Translations under genes and position numbers: made by a program
Shown here: positions 1-6,738 of the stretch, piece after piece
Layout of the letters: each line of letters starts with the position of its first letter
Position numbering within the stretch: the stretch's first letter is position 1
Notes under the pieces: generated by a model
Seen by the model: only the letters and a program-made list of their open reading frames with translations
Database searches by the model: none
What the model was told of the DNA's origin: nothing
Source of the DNA: a virus
Virus record (IMG/VR): IMGVR_UViG_3300042923_000243
Coordinates: 1-42,715 of that record
Direction: 5' to 3' (one strand)
Length of the DNA: 42,715 bases

Positions 1-127
1 TAGGCTTACCTAGAAAATAGTTAGTCTTCTGGTCAACCATCTTGGCATACTGATTGTCCACTATCCTGTTGTTAGGAAGATTATAAACTTCAACGAGCGA
101 ACCATCTTCACCAATTATCTCTCTTTT
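1..127. repeat. Terminal direct repeat, left copy
   Basis: These 127 bases are identical to the last 127 bases of the window (42589-42715). Both copies lie inside the portal gene and keep its frame when merged, so this is the overlap of a circular assembly rather than a biological repeat. The circle is 42,588 bp. Confidence 0.95.
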
Positions 128-292
128 TCTGTTCAAGATATCATGTTCACCACTGTAATATCTTTCCCCGGCAAACATATCTTTTCTCTTTTGTGAGCTC
201 TTAAACTTCTTTATTTCAGCTTCAAAGAATTCCAATCTTGTCATTGAAGTCTTAGCAGCATTTTTAATGTTTAAAATGTTGAAATCAAACAT
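1..292 (-). CDS. Portal protein, N-terminal part (continues at 42588)
   Basis: This is the first 97 codons of the portal gene, read on the minus strand and running off the left edge. The ATG at 292 follows AGAGGTG. The protein reads through GERYYSGEHDILNRKREIIG and DNQYAKMVDQKTNYFLGKP, which is the classic N-terminal region of SPP1 gp6-type portals. Joined across the duplicated ends to 41411-42588, it gives a single 489-aa protein of normal length. The portal forms the dodecameric channel at one capsid vertex, through which terminase drives DNA and onto which the tail connector docks. It follows terL directly (36 bp gap). The split is only an artefact of where the circle was opened. Confidence 0.93.
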   Translation of the reverse strand, partial: MFDFNILNIKNAAKTSMTRLEFFEAEIKKFKSSQKRKDMFAGERYYSGEHDILNRKREIIGEDGSLVEVYNLPNNRIVDNQYAKMVDQKTNYFLGKP

Positions 293-327
293 ATTTTTCA
301 CCTCTTGCAAGAGTTTTTATAAATCTA

Positions 328-1728
328 TTAATCAAAACTAAACGTATTACCTTGTCCTATCTTTTCAGCAATACCAGTTGTACAGTCAGGCGCATCGTCA
401 TGCAGGTTCTTGCCTTCCTTCTGGTACTTGCTCATTGCTTCATAATATTCAGGCCACTTATCAGCCCAATTTATCGGAAAATAAATATGATCCATTACCC
501 AGGTTGCATTGGAAAGGATCCTTGATTGTTTATTCTTCGATTGATGGAATGGTTGAATTCTTGTTTTATTACTCTTATGCTTTTCTTTCAATATACGTTC
601 AACTGAACGTGCAAAACCTCTACCACCATTGTTTGATTCTATATCCGCTACATCAACCTTATCCTCATGAAGCATCTTAGCAGTTGCCGGCTCAGTTATT
701 TCCATGCCGTCCTTAGTGTAAAGCACGTTAATAACATAAGCTTCTTTTCTGTATTCTATATAATCAATGCTGCACAAGAAGTCATCACCTGTGTCAGCTG
801 TATCTGTGTAGTTCTTAATTGCTGTATATACCAAGTTGCCTTTTTCATCTTTAGGCAACTCTTTATAAGTCTTAAAGCTTGTATATAATCGACCTTTGAT
901 GTCTATTGGTTCCTGCTGATAGTTGGCGCTGAATATATCAAGCCCCATAGCCTTTTTCTTGTTCTCAGCCGATCTGCGTGAGAGTATTTCAGGACACAGC
1001 ATTGAACCATCATCCTGGATTGCTTTCATGGTTATGTGCTTAATCTTTGCACCAACTTCAGTGAAGTGTTTTAAGGCTCTTCCGGCTAGATCTAAACTGT
1101 GCCACCTGGTCATTACAATGAGTATCTTGCCACCTTCTTCAAGACGTGACAGCATTGTATTAGTAAACCATTCCCAGTGCTTTTCAAGCACATCAGAGTT
1201 GTTTGCTTCCAGAGCTGATTTGATTAAGTCATCTATGAGCATGAAGGTACAACCAAATCCTGTCGCTGTACCTGTAGGAGATGTTGCAAGGTAGTTATTA
1301 TATCCACCTTCCAAGCTCCATAAATTCATGGCGCCATCACCGCGTTTTATCTTTGTGTCCGGGAAGATATCAGAATATACTATCTTATTTTCATCTGCTT
1401 TTTCTTCCTGAATGCTATTTCTCACATTCTTTGAAAACATAGTTGACAGTGTTTCATTGTATGATCCGGTCATTATTTTTTCTTCTTTATTTTTCCCCAG
1501 GATCCATTCAACTAACAGTCCGGCTGTTCTTGATTTACCGTGTCGAGGCGGTAAATTGATTATACCAACTTCATCATCGGATTCATAAAACTCCTGGAGA
1601 TCATTGCAGAACTCAACGAGATATTCTCTACCGTCTTTATAAAACTCAGGCGCCTTAATATTGCAATAATAAAAGAACTCGCGTCTTGCAAGTTCTAAAG
1701 TAAATTGTTTTTCTAATTCAGGTGTCAT
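328..1728 (-). CDS. terL: Terminase large subunit
   Basis: This is the ATP-driven DNA packaging motor with a headful nuclease, docking on the portal. The 466-aa protein has a Walker A region at residues 60-68 (PPRHGKSRT), a Walker B strand FMLIDD at 162-167 and a TRWH segment near 205. It also has an RNase H-like nuclease half with acidic residues near D308/D310, E362 and D443/D446. This pattern matches the phage terminase large subunit of SPP1/PBSX-like phages. Its ATG overlaps the terS stop codon (ATGA), so the two subunits are translationally coupled. The portal gene follows after 36 bp, the usual terS-terL-portal order. Headful packaging is inferred from the family, not seen directly. Confidence 0.95.
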   Translation of the reverse strand: MTPELEKQFTLELARREFFYYCNIKAPEFYKDGREYLVEFCNDLQEFYESDDEVGIINLPPRHGKSRTAGLLVEWILGKNKEEKIMTGSYNETLSTMFSKNVRNSIQEEKADENKIVYSDIFPDTKIKRGDGAMNLWSLEGGYNNYLATSPTGTATGFGCTFMLIDDLIKSALEANNSDVLEKHWEWFTNTMLSRLEEGGKILIVMTRWHSLDLAGRALKHFTEVGAKIKHITMKAIQDDGSMLCPEILSRRSAENKKKAMGLDIFSANYQQEPIDIKGRLYTSFKTYKELPKDEKGNLVYTAIKNYTDTADTGDDFLCSIDYIEYRKEAYVINVLYTKDGMEITEPATAKMLHEDKVDVADIESNNGGRGFARSVERILKEKHKSNKTRIQPFHQSKNKQSRILSNATWVMDHIYFPINWADKWPEYYEAMSKYQKEGKNLHDDAPDCTTGIAEKIGQGNTFSFD

Positions 1729-2183
1729 TTCTTCCCCAACGCCTTTTTAATATCTTCTGTTGAAATTCCTTCAAATGGATTACTAATTTGCCCTGAGTGT
1801 TCTATTTGTTGCTTATCTCTCCATAAATCAGGTCTTCTATTCTTCAGCCAAAATATCTGTGCTGTTGTATCCGGAATAACTTCTTTTATGGTTGTAGTAA
1901 CCTTTTTACCGTCTTTTTTACTTACTTCTGTTTTCGTTTCAACATAAGCATACCCTAAAGCACGTTTTAATAAAGCATTTTCGACTTCGATATCAACAAC
2001 ATCTTTTCCCCTTTTTAAGGCCTCGCAAATCTCGCAATACTTTTCCTTGTATCTATATAAAGTTGCGACATTTATGCTCATGTTCTGTGCTATTTGCTCA
2101 TCAGTTAAACCGTTTCTTGCCCATGCTTCTAGCTTCAGCAAGCCTTCAGGTGTTAACCAATATTCATACTTACCTTTGGCCAT
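1725..2183 (-). CDS. terS: Terminase small subunit
   Basis: This is the DNA-recognition subunit that selects the pac site and loads TerL. The protein is 152 aa from the ATG at 2183, preceded by AGGTGA at good spacing. A GTG at 2192 in the same frame would add three residues but sits on the ribosome site. The N-terminal third carries a helix-turn-helix (LTDEQIAQNMSINVATLYRY), expected for TerS. The middle is basic and the tail (NPFEGISTEDIKKALGKK) probably contacts TerL. It is coupled to terL by an ATGA overlap. An intrinsic terminator at 2205-2230 separates it from the small gene upstream, so some read-through or another promoter must feed it. Confidence 0.88.
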   Translation of the reverse strand: MAKGKYEYWLTPEGLLKLEAWARNGLTDEQIAQNMSINVATLYRYKEKYCEICEALKRGKDVVDIEVENALLKRALGYAYVETKTEVSKKDGKKVTTTIKEVIPDTTAQIFWLKNRRPDLWRDKQQIEHSGQISNPFEGISTEDIKKALGKK

Positions 2184-2204
2184 CCGGCTCACCTGCCTTT
2201 CGTT

Positions 2205-2230
2205 AAAAAAGACACCCTATTGGATGTCTT
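2205..2230 (-). terminator. Intrinsic terminator upstream of terS
   Basis: On the minus strand AAGACATCC and GGGTGTCTT form a hairpin around a 4-base loop, followed by a run of six T. It lies between the 45-aa gene and terS, so it would limit read-through into the late operon. Confidence 0.7.
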
Positions 2231-2242
2231 CACTTTATTTAT

Positions 2243-2380
2243 TTATTTGTTTAACTTTTCTCTTAATTTATTGATAAACTTAGCAATTTCTTCTGCAGTT
2301 TCTTCATTGTCAGCACCACTATAAAGAAGTCCCTTCTCTATCATGGCTATTGTTATTTCTTTTATGTATTCATCATTCAT
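2243..2380 (-). CDS. Small hypothetical protein (45 aa)
   Basis: This is a short gene with an ATG at 2380 preceded by GGGGGAGAG. The predicted protein is small, helical and acidic (for example NDEEYIKEI-like start and AEEIAKFINKLREKL near the end), with no membrane segment. I do not recognise it. It lies directly behind a very good sigmaA-type promoter (2419-2447) and in front of a terminator, so it is the first gene of a transcript leading toward terS. A short acidic helical protein at the early/late border could be a regulator or an anti-defence protein, but nothing in the sequence decides this. The ribosome site and promoter make a real gene likely. Confidence 0.6.
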   Translation of the reverse strand: MNDEYIKEITIAMIEKGLLYSGADNEETAEEIAKFINKLREKLNK

Positions 2381-2418
2381 TTTTCTCTCCCCCTTTTTGT
2401 ATGACGATAATTACTAAT

Positions 2419-2447
2419 ATTATACCAAGGAAAACTATTTCAATCAA
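2419..2447 (-). promoter_or_regulatory. Promoter before the terS transcript
   Basis: The minus strand reads TTGATT, 17 bases, TATAAT, with a TGG directly before the -10 (extended -10). It drives the 45-aa gene and, past a terminator, possibly terS and the late operon. It is the best candidate in the window for a late promoter. Confidence 0.72.
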
Positions 2448-2470
2448 CAATAATTTACAATATTTGACAC

Positions 2471-2665
2471 TTAGTATTGCTTTACTCTTCTGTTAATACG
2501 TTTATACTTCTCATGCTTCATACAATCCTTTATACCATTGAACTTTTCATGGTCAAACTCTTCTATTTCACATGTCTTAAATCTGTCGCAAGCAGGATTA
2601 CCTACTTTACATAAACATATTAGATATTCTTTATTCCATCTTGTATAACAATTGTATTTTGATAT
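2471..2665 (-). CDS. Small Cys-rich hypothetical protein with possible ATA start
   Basis: The open frame encodes about 64 aa rich in cysteine and charged residues (NCYTRWN, LICLCKVGNPACDRFKTC). I do not recognise it; the paired cysteines suggest a small metal-binding fold. The strong ribosome site GGAGGTG (2672-2678) lies 8 bases before an ATA codon at 2665-2663. The only other in-frame candidates are a GTG inside the ribosome site (2674) and a TTG at 2680, both badly placed. The context closely matches terS, where AGGTGAGCCGG precedes ATG. It belongs to the small-gene cassette between promoter 3398-3426 and the terS promoter, downstream of terminator 2683-2707. Confidence 0.5.
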   Translation of the reverse strand: MSKYNCYTRWNKEYLICLCKVGNPACDRFKTCEIEEFDHEKFNGIKDCMKHEKYKRINRRVKQY

Positions 2666-2682
2666 CCTGCTCACCTCCAAAA

Positions 2683-2707
2683 TAAAAAGAACTCTGTTAT
2701 GAGCTCT
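2683..2707 (-). terminator. Intrinsic terminator
   Basis: On the minus strand AGAGCTC and GAGTTCT pair (one G-U) around a 6-base loop, followed by five T. It closes the two-gene unit 2720-3368. Confidence 0.7.
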
Positions 2708-2719
2708 TTCTATTTACTA

Positions 2720-2947
2720 TTATTCTGTTTTATTATCTATGCTTGTAACTACACTTTCAATATTGCTTACTGTAGTATCAATGCTGCTAAGTCTACTGTC
2801 TACCCAACTTGTATTTGATTCAATACTTACTGTGTTACTGTCCATATTAGTTATGTAATTTTCAATCCTTGAAAACGTCTTAGAGATTTCATCAAGTTTG
2901 TCCAACATTCCTTCAAATAAACTTACTATATCTTCGTCCATGCCCAT
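2720..2947 (-). CDS. Small coiled-coil protein
   Basis: The protein is 75 aa from the ATG at 2947 (preceded by AAAGGT); a longer in-frame start lies inside the upstream gene. It begins MGMDEDIVSLFEGMLDKLDEI and then becomes an unbroken heptad-like pattern with repeats of the type S-I-(E/D)-S-N/T spaced every 7 to 11 residues up to the C terminus. It has no membrane segment or cysteine cluster. A trimeric or tetrameric coiled coil is likely. Function is unknown. It overlaps the 3' end of the 137-aa gene before it and is closed by a terminator, so the two form a small operon of their own between the replication and packaging modules. Confidence 0.65.
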   Translation of the reverse strand: MGMDEDIVSLFEGMLDKLDEISKTFSRIENYITNMDSNTVSIESNTSWVDSRLSSIDTTVSNIESVVTSIDNKTE

Positions 2948-2954
2948 TATACCT

Positions 2955-3368
2955 TTAAAATGGCAGCATGCTTTCAAATTCTGCTGTGCTCATTTCATTT
3001 TGATCTAAATCCCTACATACATAAGGATAGCAATTTAAAATTATATTCTTATACTTTTTAAAAGCCTCATCATCAAATTTCTGCTCACCACTTTGCAAGT
3101 TGTTTAGTACTGCAACCACATTTTTTATATATAGATATGGATTTGTAAATTCGGTGACTTCTCTCCATCCATCTATGTAATCTTTAGGTCTTCTTGATTT
3201 TAAAATTCTATCGCAGTCCCCTTTGCAACATACCTTTATGTCTTTTATAGCCCTAGTATCTGCATCTTCATGAAATACTATTATTGACATACCTGGGTTA
3301 TCGAATAGATTTTTACCACATACATCGCACGTTAGTGGTTCGCTTTTATAAACATTTGATTTTTTCAC
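2955..3368 (-). CDS. Hypothetical protein with N-terminal zinc-knuckle-like cysteines
   Basis: The protein is 137 aa with a GTG start at 3368 directly after GGAGGGG. The N-terminal part has CDVCGKNLF followed about 30 residues later by VCCKGDCDRIL, a four-cysteine arrangement that looks like a small zinc-binding domain. The C-terminal half is acidic and helical. I cannot assign a family. It is the first gene after an excellent promoter (3398-3426) and is cut off from the replication operon by a terminator (3437-3467). Expression independent of the main early operon is therefore likely, as for accessory (moron) genes. Confidence 0.7.
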   Translation of the reverse strand: MKKSNVYKSEPLTCDVCGKNLFDNPGMSIIVFHEDADTRAIKDIKVCCKGDCDRILKSRRPKDYIDGWREVTEFTNPYLYIKNVVAVLNNLQSGEQKFDDEAFKKYKNIILNCYPYVCRDLDQNEMSTAEFESMLPF

Positions 3369-3397
3369 TTTACCCCTCCGTAAAATTATTTAATTGA

Positions 3398-3426
3398 ATT
3401 ATATCACTGCAAACATTTTCTTTCAA
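3398..3426 (-). promoter_or_regulatory. Promoter of the accessory cassette
   Basis: The minus strand reads TTGAAA, 17 bases, TATAAT, with TGA just before the -10 (extended -10). It lies downstream of terminator 3437-3467 and upstream of the GTG-start gene at 3368. Confidence 0.75.
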
Positions 3427-3436
3427 TCATAATATT

Positions 3437-3467
3437 AAAAAAGGCGCCCTTATTATGAGCACCTTTT
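3437..3467 (-). terminator. Intrinsic terminator at the end of the early operon
   Basis: On the minus strand GGTGCTC pairs with GGGCGCC (two G-U) around a 7-base loop. The A/T flanks extend the stem and are followed by six T. It lies after the sigma-like regulator gene and ends the early transcript. Confidence 0.72.
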
Positions 3468-3542
3468 TACGGAGGTTTTAAGAACGATACTTGTAGTCAA
3501 TCTTGGACACTATCATTGTCTCACGGAAATACTCTCATTCAA

Positions 3543-3959
3543 TCACATGTTTAATAAATCTAATGCTTGTTCATGAAGTCTATATACATGTTGCCAACTG
3601 TAATTATTCTTCCAAGCTATTTCTTCCCAGGTCCAATAATTTATATATCTGTCCTTTAGTATATTTCTTAGTCTATCATCATCAATTGAATCTATTTTTC
3701 TATTGATTTCTGCTTTACTATCAACATATTCATCAATGTCTGCATTAATTTGATTGTTTATATCTATCATATTTGCAACATTTTCTGACATTCTGTCTGT
3801 TACATCACTACCTCTAGGCATGTCCGATATTACGCTTGTAATTTTACATGCTCTACTCTGCCATTTTTCAAGTTCTAAAATATTTCTGTCAATTTGTTTA
3901 TCTAAGGTTTTTAATCGTTTTAAATATTTTATTTTTTCCTTCTGTTCGGCTGTTAGCAT
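3543..3959 (-). CDS. Sigma-like late transcription regulator (DUF1492/ArpU type)
   Basis: The protein is 138 aa with an ATG at 3959 behind GGGAGGAAT. The first two thirds is a long charged helix region. The last 40 residues form a sigma-region-4-like helix-turn-helix (RLRNILKDRYINYWTWEEIAWKNNYSWQHVYRLHEQALDLL). This layout is that of DUF1492 and ArpU-type phage proteins, which sit last in the early operon of Firmicute phages and are thought to activate late promoters. Here it is exactly in that place, followed by a terminator and then by the promoters leading to terS. The late-activator role is inferred from family and position. Confidence 0.75.
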   Translation of the reverse strand: MLTAEQKEKIKYLKRLKTLDKQIDRNILELEKWQSRACKITSVISDMPRGSDVTDRMSENVANMIDINNQINADIDEYVDSKAEINRKIDSIDDDRLRNILKDRYINYWTWEEIAWKNNYSWQHVYRLHEQALDLLNM

Positions 3960-3960
3960 C

Positions 3961-4368
3961 TTATTCCTCCCATATTAATACTTCAACTCTTGGCTTGTCA
4001 TCAAACCACTTATCAATTTGACAGCTCACAATACTTTTATCATCGTCATATGCCAATCCATTAAGACTATCAAATATTATCTTTGCTATGTTATCAATGT
4101 CCGGCTTCTTTGTAGGTCTTAATTTGCCATAATAAGCATCTTCTTTTTTAAGCTTACTGTAACTACTTGGTATGCTATAGAAACATTTTATTTCTGCCTT
4201 TAGTTGACCTGTGAGCTTACTTTGCTTTGCTTCCTGAAAACATATCTTAACCCAGTTTTCATAATTAACCGTTGTTTCAGGTGTGTATGTCTTTACGAAC
4301 TTTCCTTGCCTTGAAAACTTAGGTCTGTCTTTTCCTTTTGGTTCTCCTGGTATTGTAAATTTAATCAA
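3961..4368 (-). CDS. rusA: RusA-type Holliday junction resolvase
   Basis: This is an endonuclease that resolves four-way DNA junctions formed during phage recombination and replication. The protein is 135 aa. It shows the N-terminal G-E-P-x-x-K-x-R-P motif (IPGEPKGKDRPKFSRQG) and the catalytic acidic block KKPDIDNIAKIIFDSLNGLAYDDDKSIV near residues 85-115. The aspartates there correspond to the metal-binding residues of RusA. The length is normal for the family. It starts with TTG at 4368 after GGAGATGA. It lies between the C5 methyltransferase and the late regulator, and works with the SSB, Rad52-like and NinB-like proteins of the same operon. Confidence 0.9.
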   Translation of the reverse strand: MIKFTIPGEPKGKDRPKFSRQGKFVKTYTPETTVNYENWVKICFQEAKQSKLTGQLKAEIKCFYSIPSSYSKLKKEDAYYGKLRPTKKPDIDNIAKIIFDSLNGLAYDDDKSIVSCQIDKWFDDKPRVEVLIWEE

Positions 4369-4379
4369 TTAATCATCTC

Positions 4380-5798
4380 CTAACCTGCAACATTCTCGAA
4401 TATTTCTTCTTTGTAGTTTGCTTCTACTAATGCCTTTGCTAATGGAGGACATACACTATTTCCACACTTAGCAACCTGTTCCGTTGTAGGATATAGATTG
4501 CCTTCACTATCTCTATCAATTATGTAATTATCCGGAAATCCTTGTGCTTTGAATAATTCATGCGGTTTCAGCATTCTCATTCCAATATCCACAATTTGAT
4601 ATTCAATCCCTTTTACAGTTACAATTCCGAATCTGTCTTTTGCAGTTATAGTTCTTAATGGCTGGTCTAGTCGTTGTCCTAAATCATTTCCGTTGCCATA
4701 ATACGTCATGAGAAACGTTCTAACCTCTCCTATATGCCCTGGACCAGCAACTATCGTATTCATTGGTTTATTTAAATCTCTGCCATCACAATTATTATTC
4801 ATTTGTATCAAGTGACTTGTAACAAGTCCTAGTCTGTCTTTGGTGGTTAATGTTGATACAGGTTCATCAATTCCGTTTCCACAACCTTCATAATAACCGC
4901 CAAAGTATTTTGTTAAGAATGGTGTAACCAGTCCATAACGGTTAGATGTGTCAAGTGTCATTATTGGTTTTCCTAGTTCTTGCCCTCTAAAGCCTTCTCC
5001 GTAGCTGTGATATTGAATTATAAACGGTTCTGGATTATCAATTACAAACTTTTGAATTCCCTTTGCAATACGTTTTAGTGTATTTTCTGCAAGTGGTTTT
5101 TTTCTGTCAAATATGCTTGGACAAGGTATTGACCAGTCTATGCACTCTGCTGCAGTTCGCCATGGCTTTAATAATCCGCATCTTACTTCAATTCCTTCAG
5201 GATCTCCATGGCTCGGCTCTGGCCATACTATTTGTTTACCATCACACCTTGCAATCATGAAAAATCTTTTTCTTGATGTAGGAGCTCCATAGTCACACGC
5301 TCTTAGCTCTCTGAAAGCCACTTTATAACCTTGTTTTTCTAATGCCTTGATAAATAGTTCAAATGTTTGTCCCTTCTTATTTGGATCAGGATATAAGTCT
5401 CCTTTTTCATCCTTAATTAATGGTCCCCATGTTTGAAACTCTTCTACATTTTCAAGAATAATAACTCTTGGATGAACAGCCTTTGCCCATTTAACAGCTA
5501 CCCATGCAAGCCCTCTTACATTTTTATCTACCGGCTTACCGCCCTTGGCTTTGCTAAAATGCTTGCAATCAGGACTAAACCATGCTAATCCTACAGGTTG
5601 ACCTTGCGTTGCTTCAATTGGATCTACTTGCCATACATCCTCTATATAATGTTTTGTATCAGGGTGATTTACTTGATGCATTTTAATTGCCATTTCATCA
5701 TGATTTATCGCTATATCAACACTTCTACCTATTGCCATTTCTATTCCTGTACTTGCTCCACCGCCACCGGCGAAGTTGTCCACTATTAACAATCTCAT
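4380..5798 (-). CDS. DNA (cytosine-5) methyltransferase
   Basis: This transfers methyl from S-adenosylmethionine to C5 of cytosine in DNA. Motifs seen in the 472-aa protein are I (DNFAGGGGASTG), IV with the catalytic cysteine (FSPDCKHFSKAKGG), VI (ENVEEF), VIII (RKRFFMIAR) and X (GNSVCPPLAKALVEA). Between VIII and X the recognition region contains four repeats of the form P-(x)2-T-(I/L)-x-x-x-x-R-x-G-x-V, about 45 residues apart. It has no restriction partner, so self-protection against host restriction is the likely role. An ATG behind AAGGAGGGG is preceded by a perfect 7-bp hairpin (5811-5828) that also holds the end of the upstream gene. Confidence 0.93.
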   Translation of the reverse strand: MRLLIVDNFAGGGGASTGIEMAIGRSVDIAINHDEMAIKMHQVNHPDTKHYIEDVWQVDPIEATQGQPVGLAWFSPDCKHFSKAKGGKPVDKNVRGLAWVAVKWAKAVHPRVIILENVEEFQTWGPLIKDEKGDLYPDPNKKGQTFELFIKALEKQGYKVAFRELRACDYGAPTSRKRFFMIARCDGKQIVWPEPSHGDPEGIEVRCGLLKPWRTAAECIDWSIPCPSIFDRKKPLAENTLKRIAKGIQKFVIDNPEPFIIQYHSYGEGFRGQELGKPIMTLDTSNRYGLVTPFLTKYFGGYYEGCGNGIDEPVSTLTTKDRLGLVTSHLIQMNNNCDGRDLNKPMNTIVAGPGHIGEVRTFLMTYYGNGNDLGQRLDQPLRTITAKDRFGIVTVKGIEYQIVDIGMRMLKPHELFKAQGFPDNYIIDRDSEGNLYPTTEQVAKCGNSVCPPLAKALVEANYKEEIFENVAG

Positions 5799-5801
5799 TT
5801 A

Positions 5802-5828
5802 CCCCTCCTTAGGGAGCCAAAGCTCCCT
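5802..5828 (-). promoter_or_regulatory. Hairpin directly before the ribosome site of the C5 methyltransferase
   Basis: AGGGAGC and GCTCCCT pair perfectly around a 4-base loop (minus strand), right after the upstream stop codon and right before AAGGAGGGG and the ATG. A near copy of this hairpin plus ribosome site lies at 6706-6730. It has no T run, so an RNA-stability or translation-control role is more likely than termination. Confidence 0.6.
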
Positions 5829-6557
5829 TTAATCCATACACTCACAAGGAATATTAAAATCATTATCTAAAAAGCTTATTTGATTTTTACTTTTCATGAC
5901 TTCTTCCCTTACGTCCTCTAAAGTGCAATCTTTAAATACTGTATGTCCTATTTTGTGTTCCATCTGTACTGCTCTTTCAAACTCTTCAGGATAATACTTA
6001 CATACTTGTTTAAAGTGACTTTTCCCGGCTTTAAAACATGGTATGCAGTTGTTGTGACTTAGATATTTATAAGGCTCTGGCAACTCAATTTTCCATTCAT
6101 CTTGGATAATTCTTTTAATATGTTCATTTGCTATTCCGCTTTCATATACCAAGAACTCTGTTTTATATCCTTTAACCTCAAGTCTTGCCATAACCTTCTG
6201 AATACGTCTATATTCATCAGTTCCAAAGCCATAATGTATATTTACCTCTTCAGCCATTTTCTTTAAGAATATATCCGTTTGTTTGATTTTAAGCTGTTGA
6301 GTACAGAAAGGAATATGAAAGCTTGGTAAACAGTTATTATCTTCTATAAGTTTCCATAGGTCCCTTCCATCCTCTTGCACCGTTATTGCTAACCCTAAAT
6401 ATTCAGCTACCTGTTGCCTGAATGTATCTGCTGTTGGATGCTCTGCATATGTTGGAGTATGCAATAAAATTGTGTTTTCTTTTCCGTATTTATCTATTAC
6501 TAGCTTAGCAGTATAAGCACTTGAAGCTCCACCACTAAACATTACTATTTGTTTCAT
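5829..6557 (-). CDS. PAPS-reductase-like adenine nucleotide alpha hydrolase
   Basis: The 242-aa protein from the ATG at 6557 (a GTG at 6566 is possible) has the ATP-pyrophosphatase P-loop near its start (MFSGGASSAYTAKL). It also has HTPTYAEHPTADTF, a GFGTDE motif and the C-terminal cysteine segment NNCIPCFKAGKSHF, ending in CECMD. This is the phage branch of the PAPS reductase/DndC-like family. The P-loop reads SGGASS, not the SGGxDS common in the family. Its chemistry in phages is unknown; sulfur or nucleotide transfer to nucleic acid is possible. Its neighbours are the C5 methyltransferase downstream and a hypothetical gene upstream. There is an unusual 180-bp noncoding leader (6558-6738). 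Confidence 0.82.
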   Translation of the reverse strand: MKQIVMFSGGASSAYTAKLVIDKYGKENTILLHTPTYAEHPTADTFRQQVAEYLGLAITVQEDGRDLWKLIEDNNCLPSFHIPFCTQQLKIKQTDIFLKKMAEEVNIHYGFGTDEYRRIQKVMARLEVKGYKTEFLVYESGIANEHIKRIIQDEWKIELPEPYKYLSHNNCIPCFKAGKSHFKQVCKYYPEEFERAVQMEHKIGHTVFKDCTLEDVREEVMKSKNQISFLDNDFNIPCECMD

Positions 6558-6738
6558 ACCAACCACTTACTTATCATAGTAATGTGGTTAATTATTTAGT
6601 TTGCTATAAAGCCACGACCTCAAATTTTATGCTGAAATGTCTCTATTCACTATCCAGCAACCTAGTTTCACTAGGATAGGTATTTCCCCTTTCTTTTCAT
6701 ATTTACCTCCTAAGGGGAGCCGAAGCTCCTTTTATCTT
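6558..6738 (-). other. Intergenic leader with hairpin-ribosome-site copy and possible gene remnant
   Basis: After the 6739 gene the minus strand shows a GGAGC-TTCG-GCTCC hairpin, then TTAGGAGG and an ATG (6699 region) that opens only 9 codons before a stop. The frame two bases over is open for about 20 codons (reading GEIPILVKLGCWIVNRD) but has no start. This suggests a small frameshifted gene. CTATCC/GGATAG and CTAG/CTAG inverted repeats could also fold within it. I see no promoter. Confidence 0.35.

Noticed and set aside
1-127. Biological direct terminal repeats of a linear phage genome
   Set aside because: The repeat lies in the middle of the portal coding sequence and keeps its frame, and its length equals a usual assembly k-mer.
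6558-6738. tRNA or preQ1-type riboswitch before the PAPS-like gene
   Set aside because: Hairpins are present but neither a cloverleaf with a T-arm nor the preQ1 core sequence can be found.
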